A stretch of DNA of 11,668 bases from an uncultured Bacteroides sp. GTDB taxonomy: Bacteria; Bacteroidota; Bacteroidia; Bacteroidales; Bacteroidaceae. A model generated the notes under the pieces. That model was not told the DNA's origin. It ran no database searches and saw nothing but the letters and a program-made list of their open reading frames with translations. Numbering within the stretch: position 1 is the first letter of the stretch; every line of letters begins with the position of its first letter. Below are positions 7,037-11,668 of this stretch, piece by piece. The stretch is taken from positions 1 to 11,668 of the forward strand of contig CAMTFK010000143.1 of assembly GCA_947071285.1 (NCBI GenBank), in the 5' to 3' direction. Position numbers and translations under genes: made by a program.

Positions 7037-7161
7037 GATGTTTTATGTTATACAACATAGTCTTTTGCGCATTTTCTGCTTTTCTTTAACATGTTTTTAG
7101 GTTTAAAGAGAGTTTTAACCCCATTCTAGGGAGATTAAAGTATAAGTTTATCACGATTTAT

Positions 7162-8343
7162 TTATTCAACATACAGCACTAATCCTTTCAGGTATTCCCC
7201 TTCAGGATGATAAATGTTCACCGGATGGTCGGCAGGTTGCGTCAATTGATGCAGTATGCGCACGCTACGTCCGGACATGGCAGCAGCCGTGAAGACAGCC
7301 GTGCGGAAGTTTTCCTTACTGACAGCTTGTGAACAGGAGAAAGTGAATAAGATGCCGCCCGGTTTGATTTTCTCGAAAGCTTTCACATTCAGCTTACGAT
7401 AACCTTGCAGGGCATTGCGCAAAGCATCCCGGTGTTTGGCAAAGGCAGGTGGGTCGAGGACAATCAAGTCGTACTGGTCGCCCATGCGATCCAGATATTT
7501 GAAGGCATCCTCGGCAAAAGCAGCGTGACGGCTATCGCCAGGGAAATTCATCTCTATATTCTTGTTGGTAAGGTCAATCGCTTTAGCGGAACTGTCTACC
7601 GAATGTACCAGTTTGGCATTGCCACGCATGGCATAAACGGAGAAGCCTCCTGTGTAGCAGAACATGTTTAATACAGAACGGCCGTTGGCGTAGCGTTCCA
7701 GCAGAGAGCGGTTTTCGCGCTGGTCTACGAAGAAGCCTGTCTTCTGGCCTTTCAGCCAGTCGATATGGAAATTCAATCCATACTCCATAGCTACATTGTC
7801 CGTGCTGCCTCCTTTCAGAAAACCATTCTCCGGGTAGAGATCGGCTTTGAAAGGCAAGGTTGTTTCAGATTTATAGTAGATATTCTCTATTTTATCTCCC
7901 ATCACTTCGCTGAGGGCTTCCGCTATATCCATGCGGTCGAGGTGCATACCGGCGGAATGTGCCTGCATCACGGCGGTGCGGGCATAAACGTCTATTATCA
8001 ATCCGGGCAGGTTATCTCCTTCGCCATGTACCAGTCTGTAGGTATTGTTGGTCGGATTTTCAGCAATACCGATGCTACGACGCATCTCGTAGGCAATACT
8101 GAGCTTACGTTTCCAGAAATCAGAGTCGATATTTTCGTCCTGATGGAAAGACAATACACGCACGGCTATGCTGCCAATCTGGAAGTGTCCTTTGGCTATG
8201 AATTCTTTCTTGGAAGTGTAGATTTCAACTACCTCGCCTTCTTCGGGTTCACCGTCGAAGTGGGCGATAGCACCGGAAAATACCCAGGGATGAAAACGCT
8301 TTAATGACTCTTCTTTGCCTGATTTGAGATATACTTTGTACAT
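7162..8343 (-). CDS. 23S rRNA (cytosine-C5)-methyltransferase, RlmI-like
   Basis: A SAM-dependent RNA methyltransferase of the RlmI/RlmK type, 393 residues (E. coli RlmI, which makes m5C1962 in 23S rRNA, is about the same length). The N-terminal ~75 residues are a PUA domain (RFHPWVFSGAI). The C-terminal Rossmann domain shows KTGFFVDQREN (201-211), SAM-binding motif NMFCYTGGFS (226-235), acidic D250 that would hold the ribose, DPPAF (297-301) and the catalytic-cysteine motif TFSCSQ with C337. I chose the ATG at 8343 because the longer frame starts with a TTG at 8361 inside the heptamer repeat array and overlaps the end of the exonuclease gene; MYKVYLKSGKEESL is the usual family start. It is the last gene of a three-gene operon and its leader is the repeat array. 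The exact target base cannot be read from sequence, so I give no symbol. Confidence 0.9.
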   Translation of the reverse strand: MYKVYLKSGKEESLKRFHPWVFSGAIAHFDGEPEEGEVVEIYTSKKEFIAKGHFQIGSIAVRVLSFHQDENIDSDFWKRKLSIAYEMRRSIGIAENPTNNTYRLVHGEGDNLPGLIIDVYARTAVMQAHSAGMHLDRMDIAEALSEVMGDKIENIYYKSETTLPFKADLYPENGFLKGGSTDNVAMEYGLNFHIDWLKGQKTGFFVDQRENRSLLERYANGRSVLNMFCYTGGFSVYAMRGNAKLVHSVDSSAKAIDLTNKNIEMNFPGDSRHAAFAEDAFKYLDRMGDQYDLIVLDPPAFAKHRDALRNALQGYRKLNVKAFEKIKPGGILFTFSCSQAVSKENFRTAVFTAAAMSGRSVRILHQLTQPADHPVNIYHPEGEYLKGLVLYVE

Positions 8344-8346
8344 GCG

Positions 8347-8395
8347 ATTAGTGATTAGCAATTATGGGTTAGTGATTAATGATTCGTGGTTGGTG
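8347..8395. repeat. Seven in-register heptamers, consensus RTTAGTG
   Basis: Plus-strand units of 7 nt without gaps: ATTAGTG (8347), ATTAGCA (8354), ATTATGG (8361), GTTAGTG (8368), ATTAATG (8375), ATTCGTG (8382) and GTTGGTG (8389). The array covers the last ten codons of the exonuclease gene, its stop (8362-8364) and most of the leader of the RlmI-like gene. Within the exonuclease frame it encodes the tail TNHESLITNP. Similar translated tails (LITNH-like) are familiar at ends of Bacteroidales ORFs, so the array is probably a mobile or slippage-grown intergenic repeat that moved into the coding end. Confidence 0.75.
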
Positions 8396-9009
8396 AGCGG
8401 TTCGTCCGGTGCCAGTTCATAATCACCGGTTGTTTTTAATTCCTGTAATCTGTTGTAGATGTTGAGACATGCCCATGCATCTGTGGCTGCATATTGCTTC
8501 TGAGGCTCGGTCAGATGCTCAGCCTCCCAGTTGGAGAGGCGTTGTGACTTGGAAATCTTTTCTCCGAACAGGATACCGTAAATTTTTTGCAAGCTCTTGT
8601 CCTGTATGCCGAACATGCGGACATATTCTTGTAGTTCGATGCAGGCACGTTGTTCAAAAGGAGCGCGTTTGTGCAGCATCATAAAATCATCCCGCAAAGA
8701 AAGACCGATTTTAGTGACTGACGGACTTTCCAGTAATGAAATGATAGGCAGTGTCAGTCCTGTCTGGTTCAGGCGGAACAGAAAGCAATCCTCTTCTGAG
8801 GATACTTGCAGTAGGGCTACCTTGTGCGATTGCCCTTTGGTGAATGACGGGCGTGTTTCGCTGTCAATTCCAAGTAAGGGATATTGCTTGAGGTAGGTGA
8901 CAGCCTTTTCAGCTTCCCAGGGTGTTTGGACAACATGTATCCGCCCCGGAAAGAGTGCTTTCGGCATGTCTTTGATAATTTCTTTATTGATAGTTTTCTT
9001 GATAACCAT
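8362..9009 (-). CDS. 3'-5' exonuclease, DEDDy family (RNase D/WRN-like)
   Basis: Removes nucleotides from 3' ends of RNA or DNA using two metal ions; 215 residues, cytoplasmic, single exonuclease domain. All catalytic positions are visible: Exo I D49 and E51 (GIDSETRPSF), Exo II D108 (KIGLSLRDD, 100-108) and Exo III Y173 and D177 (YAATDAW), making it a DEDDy enzyme. There is no HRDC domain, so it is shorter than true RNase D and closer to the stand-alone WRN-exonuclease-like proteins. The substrate is unknown. The C-terminal residues TNHESLITNP are encoded by the heptamer array at 8347-8395 and are unlikely to be part of the fold. It starts 11 nt after the DUF5063 gene and is followed 18 nt later by the RlmI-like gene. 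The start is the ATG at 9009; Met15 is a possible later start. Confidence 0.88.
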   Translation of the reverse strand: MVIKKTINKEIIKDMPKALFPGRIHVVQTPWEAEKAVTYLKQYPLLGIDSETRPSFTKGQSHKVALLQVSSEEDCFLFRLNQTGLTLPIISLLESPSVTKIGLSLRDDFMMLHKRAPFEQRACIELQEYVRMFGIQDKSLQKIYGILFGEKISKSQRLSNWEAEHLTEPQKQYAATDAWACLNIYNRLQELKTTGDYELAPDEPLTNHESLITNP

Positions 9010-9020
9010 AATTAAATTCT

Positions 9021-9617
9021 TTATTCATGATGATGGTGTCCATGACAGTGGCAATCATCATCGTCGCAATCGCATCCATCTTCCATTTCGTCTTCTTCGT
9101 CAGATTGATAGTACTTCACATCGTGTAAGGCGCGAAGGGTGTTCACCAATCTTTGCCCCCAATATTCCTTGAACTGTTCCTGGCAAATGGCCAGAGAATC
9201 ATTCATTGTTTCGTTCAGTCCCAGTTGAAAAACGAAAATGAAATCTTTGATGGCCTGGTAAATATCCGCAAGGTCTTCGGAAATATTTTTTTTGATGGGC
9301 TGGTCGCTATAGACCATGTCTTGTATGAATACATCCAGATAGTCATCTTTCTCGGCAAGCACATCGCTAAGGTTGATGCGGAGCACTTCATACGTTTCTT
9401 CCGTCACAAAATTTTCAGGTGCTTCATCACCAATCATTTCAGTTTCGGGCAACATGGCTGCTTTGAGATAGAGCAGCGGAAGTATTTTTAATGAAGTATC
9501 GACAAATGTATCACGCTTCATCGTCTCCGCCTGTTCCAGGAATTTACAGAACTCAGCAGCTACGGTGACGAATTCCACTACATTACGGTCGAATATCACT
9601 TGGCTTTCTTTTTTCAT
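9021..9617 (-). CDS. DUF5063 family protein with Cys/His/Asp-rich tail
   Basis: A 198-residue, probably helical, cytoplasmic protein that I match to DUF5063, a Bacteroidetes family of unknown function. Residues 1-165 are acidic with no signal peptide, membrane segment or enzyme motif. The last 30 residues change character: an acidic run (SDEEDEMEDG) and then CDCDDDDCHCHGHHHH, with four Cys (182, 184, 189, 191) and six His (190, 192, 194-197) in 16 residues. This looks like a metal-binding tail, for example for Ni, Zn or Co, by analogy with His-rich ends of nickel chaperones; no metal role is known to me for this family. It is the first gene of the operon with the exonuclease and the RlmI-like methyltransferase, and the promoter at 9637-9668 gives a leader of only about 15 nt. 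The start is the ATG at 9617. Confidence 0.72.
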   Translation of the reverse strand: MKKESQVIFDRNVVEFVTVAAEFCKFLEQAETMKRDTFVDTSLKILPLLYLKAAMLPETEMIGDEAPENFVTEETYEVLRINLSDVLAEKDDYLDVFIQDMVYSDQPIKKNISEDLADIYQAIKDFIFVFQLGLNETMNDSLAICQEQFKEYWGQRLVNTLRALHDVKYYQSDEEDEMEDGCDCDDDDCHCHGHHHHE

Positions 9618-9636
9618 ATCTACTTGATTTGGAACG

Positions 9637-9668
9637 CAAAGATAGTGTAAACCGAAAGCAGAAGCAAA
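9637..9668 (-). promoter_or_regulatory. Bacteroides-type promoter of the DUF5063-exonuclease-RlmI-like operon
   Basis: On the minus strand TTTG (9668-9665) is followed after exactly 20 nt by TATCTTTG (9644-9637). Both boxes match the Bacteroides -33/-7 consensus (TTTG, TAnnTTTG). The start codon at 9617 is about 20 nt beyond the -7 box, so transcription would begin near 9632. The inverted repeat GCAAAT-TT-ATTTGC (9664-9677) overlaps the -33 box and could be an operator. Confidence 0.75.
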
Positions 9669-9827
9669 TTTATTTGCATTTTACTGAGGTGGCGTTTCAT
9701 TTATTATTATGTGATTTTAATTTTTTCTTGCACATCTAACATTTTCTATTTACATTGCCTCCGATTTACGATAAATTCTTTAATTGTCGGCTTTTATCAA
9801 TACATACAAACAAAATAAATAGCAGGA

Positions 9828-11668
9828 ATGAAAGACAAACTAATTTTCTATATCATCAACATTGCAATCTATCCATTGATTACATTTGTTATCATGCCAT
9901 GCCTCGTCAGATTACAAACTCTTGATGGAGGAGATGCTGCCGGAAATGCAATGGAACGGGCTTTTACATATCTTTTTGGATGTGTAGTGGCTTGTGTTAT
10001 AGTATTAATTGTCAGTTCTATTATTTCTTATAAATGGCTGCATTGTGTATGGCATGCAGTTCCTGCATTGGTTTTGGGAGTTTTCCTTATTTGGTTCCTT
10101 CCCGAAGCAGAATCCTATATCGAATCCAACAGAACCCGTCATTATAAAGAATATTATGCCTCAGGTCAGCTTAGGGAAGAAGGTGTTAAAATCGGAAACC
10201 GTGCTCATTCCAAGCATGGTATAATCACTTACTACGCAGAAGACGGGCATATAGACCGGACAGAAACCTGGAAGAAGGGTGAAATGAACGGGGAATACTG
10301 CGAATACTACGACAATGGAAAACTGGCGGCAAAGGGTATCCAAATCTACTGCTTTTTACGTGGAGAATATGACAGTTACCGCTTCGGTAAATGGTTGTTT
10401 TATCGCGAAGACGGAACGTTGGACGACGAGCGGACGTATGATGAAGGAATTCTTTCGGGGTCTAAAAAATATAAATTCTGCTGGTTGAAGTCTCAAAACG
10501 GTAGACACATTGTCTGTGATATAGGGAATCATCGGCCTTTTACGGGCGAATTGGACAAAACTGCCATTGTGGACAACGATGTTATTCCGTTTTACTATAC
10601 AGGAAAAATCATAGATGGAAAGTTTGATGGCGCCTGGAGTGGTTATTATGATTCATCAGGCTTACAAATGTCGGCTGAGGGAACTGCTGTTATGGGTAAG
10701 AATGAGGGCAAGTATACAGCTTATTATCCGAATGGTCAAGTATCTGTCACAGCCTGCTATCAGGATGATGAACTGGAGGGGGAATATTATAGCTATGACA
10801 AAGAGTCCGTTGTTACAGCCTCACATGGAACTTGCAGATATAGTTGCCATTATGTAGATGGAAAACGCCATGGCATTGCCCGCTGGTGGAATGAAGACGG
10901 TGTATTGGTACGCGAATCGGAATACGACACAGGGGAAACTGATGGTGCCAGTCGGAAATATTATGATAATGGCGGACTTAAATCGGAATATATTTATCGC
11001 AATTCTCAAAAAGAAGGTCCTTACGAATGTTACTACGAGAGTGGGGCTTTGCAGGAAGAAGGGTGTTATAAAAACAATAGAAAGGTGTATTACAAAAGTT
11101 ACTATGAAAATGGAATGCTTGAAGAGTTGTTGCTGGAGGGGGATACCCCTGTGCATTATGCCCCAGATGCTTATGTACAAGCTGTTTATTCATTGAAGAA
11201 TGGATATGAACTTCGGATTTCCTTGTCACCGGACAGCATACACATTTTTACTCTGAAGCAGGACGACAAGTGGTGTATGATGGAAAAAGATCCGTATTGT
11301 GGCTACGACAAAGAAAAGTTTGCTTTACGCTATAGTGGAATCGATTTCGATGATTATTTGGTGTTGGACAGATGGGAATCTCAATACAGTGTCTATTTGT
11401 ACCTGTACGAAAAGAGTACCGGGAAAAATTTGTTTAAAGATAAACTGTATTTGGAAAGCGGTTACGATGCGTCTGCTAATCTTCTGTTATATCTTGATAC
11501 GGATGATAAGACTAATCCGAAAGGTAATCTTACGTTACTTAACCTGCAAAATCTCTCAACGATGGAAGTAGATGTAAGGCGGTTTATTCCCGAAGATATA
11601 CTTCCGAACTATTATTGGAACGATTTTAGTGTAAAGAAAGTCAATAACACATCGGTATGTATCACTTA
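9828..11668 (+). CDS. Membrane-anchored YwqK/MORN-2 repeat protein, 3' partial
   Basis: The frame opens with the ATG at 9828 (AGCAGGA just before it) and runs to the window edge without a stop, 613 complete codons. Residues about 5-27, 46-68 and 74-91 are three hydrophobic membrane helices; charge placement (K69 after helix 2, acidic residues after helix 1) suggests the rest lies in the periplasm. From about 105 to 440 there are about eleven repeats of roughly 23 residues of the YwqK/MORN-2 type, with the core YY.nG.l..e..y..G...G, for instance EYYASGQLREEG, YCEYYDNGKLAAKG, RKYYDNGGLKSE and KSYYENGMLEE. One copy (EYYSYDKESVV) is degenerate. Beyond 440 a non-repeat region of at least 170 residues (from about TPVHYAPDAYVQ) looks globular and beta-rich; I do not recognise it. 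YwqK-type repeats are often labelled antitoxin because of B. subtilis YwqK, but nothing here shows a toxin partner. A weak promoter candidate is TTG at 9728 and TACATTGC at 9751-9758. Confidence 0.75.
   Translation, partial: MKDKLIFYIINIAIYPLITFVIMPCLVRLQTLDGGDAAGNAMERAFTYLFGCVVACVIVLIVSSIISYKWLHCVWHAVPALVLGVFLIWFLPEAESYIESNRTRHYKEYYASGQLREEGVKIGNRAHSKHGIITYYAEDGHIDRTETWKKGEMNGEYCEYYDNGKLAAKGIQIYCFLRGEYDSYRFGKWLFYREDGTLDDERTYDEGILSGSKKYKFCWLKSQNGRHIVCDIGNHRPFTGELDKTAIVDNDVIPFYYTGKIIDGKFDGAWSGYYDSSGLQMSAEGTAVMGKNEGKYTAYYPNGQVSVTACYQDDELEGEYYSYDKESVVTASHGTCRYSCHYVDGKRHGIARWWNEDGVLVRESEYDTGETDGASRKYYDNGGLKSEYIYRNSQKEGPYECYYESGALQEEGCYKNNRKVYYKSYYENGMLEELLLEGDTPVHYAPDAYVQAVYSLKNGYELRISLSPDSIHIFTLKQDDKWCMMEKDPYCGYDKEKFALRYSGIDFDDYLVLDRWESQYSVYLYLYEKSTGKNLFKDKLYLESGYDASANLLLYLDTDDKTNPKGNLTLLNLQNLSTMEVDVRRFIPEDILPNYYWNDFSVKKVNNTSVCIT

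Noticed and set aside
7014..7037. Plus-strand mini-ORF coding MKNTVQI after an AT-rich leader, possible leader peptide
   Set aside because: No plus-strand gene follows (the next genes are on the minus strand), and the same bases are better explained as the -7 box and 5' part of the minus-strand small RNA.
7100..7120. Inverted repeat GGTTTAAA / TTTTAACC as a terminator of the RlmI-like gene
   Set aside because: AT-rich stem with a mismatch and no following U-tract on the minus strand; weak compared with the hairpin at 6965-6985.
8344..8361. Extended N-terminus of the RlmI-like protein from a TTG at 8361
   Set aside because: It falls in the heptamer repeat array; the ATG at 8343 gives the normal family N-terminus.
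10615..11571. Three plus-strand ORFs at 10615-10857, 10858-11196 and 11299-11571
   Set aside because: They are out-of-frame shadows within the long open frame that starts at 9828, and their translations resemble no known proteins.

Overview
This window looks like chromosomal DNA from a gut-type Bacteroides or a close member of the Bacteroidales. Three things point there: the C-terminal half of a hybrid two-component system regulator (receiver domain followed by AraC-type HTH), families that are largely Bacteroidetes-specific (DUF4836 lipoprotein, DUF5063), and promoters of the Bacteroides type (TAnnTTTG -7 box with TTTG about 20 nt upstream) instead of E. coli-type -35/-10 boxes. Family names come from motif and sequence recognition only; no search was run.

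Layout. (1) 1-774, plus strand: 3' part of a hybrid sensor/regulator gene that enters from outside the window. (2) 795-6864, minus strand: six closely spaced genes reading right to left, with gaps of 3 to 35 nt: a nucleoside-type MFS importer, a bifunctional nuclease-family protein with a UVR tail, the 16S rRNA methyltransferase RsmE, a DUF4836 lipoprotein, an ABC ATPase and its FtsX/MacB-like permease. The last three look like a membrane module; the first three are housekeeping-like (nucleoside uptake, nuclease, rRNA modification). A -7 box at 6910-6917 fits a promoter for the whole run. (3) 6865-7161: a 297-nt non-coding stretch which, on the minus strand, holds a promoter-like box, about 70 nt of untranslated sequence and a strong intrinsic terminator. 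I read this as a small RNA gene. (4) 7162-9617, minus strand: a three-gene operon (DUF5063 protein, DEDDy 3'-5' exonuclease, RlmI-like rRNA methyltransferase) with a clear promoter at 9637-9668. (5) 9618-9827: divergent intergenic region. (6) 9828 to the window end, plus strand: a large ORF, open to the edge, for a membrane-anchored protein with about eleven YwqK/MORN-2 type repeats and an unrecognised C-terminal domain.

The most interesting non-obvious items are the candidate small RNA, a seven-copy in-register heptamer array that runs through the end of the exonuclease gene into the next gene's leader, the Cys/His/Asp metal-binding-like tail of the DUF5063 protein, an ABC ATPase that lacks the switch histidine, and the uncharacterised C-terminal part of the MORN-repeat membrane protein. 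I see no tRNA, rRNA, CRISPR array, transposase or phage gene.
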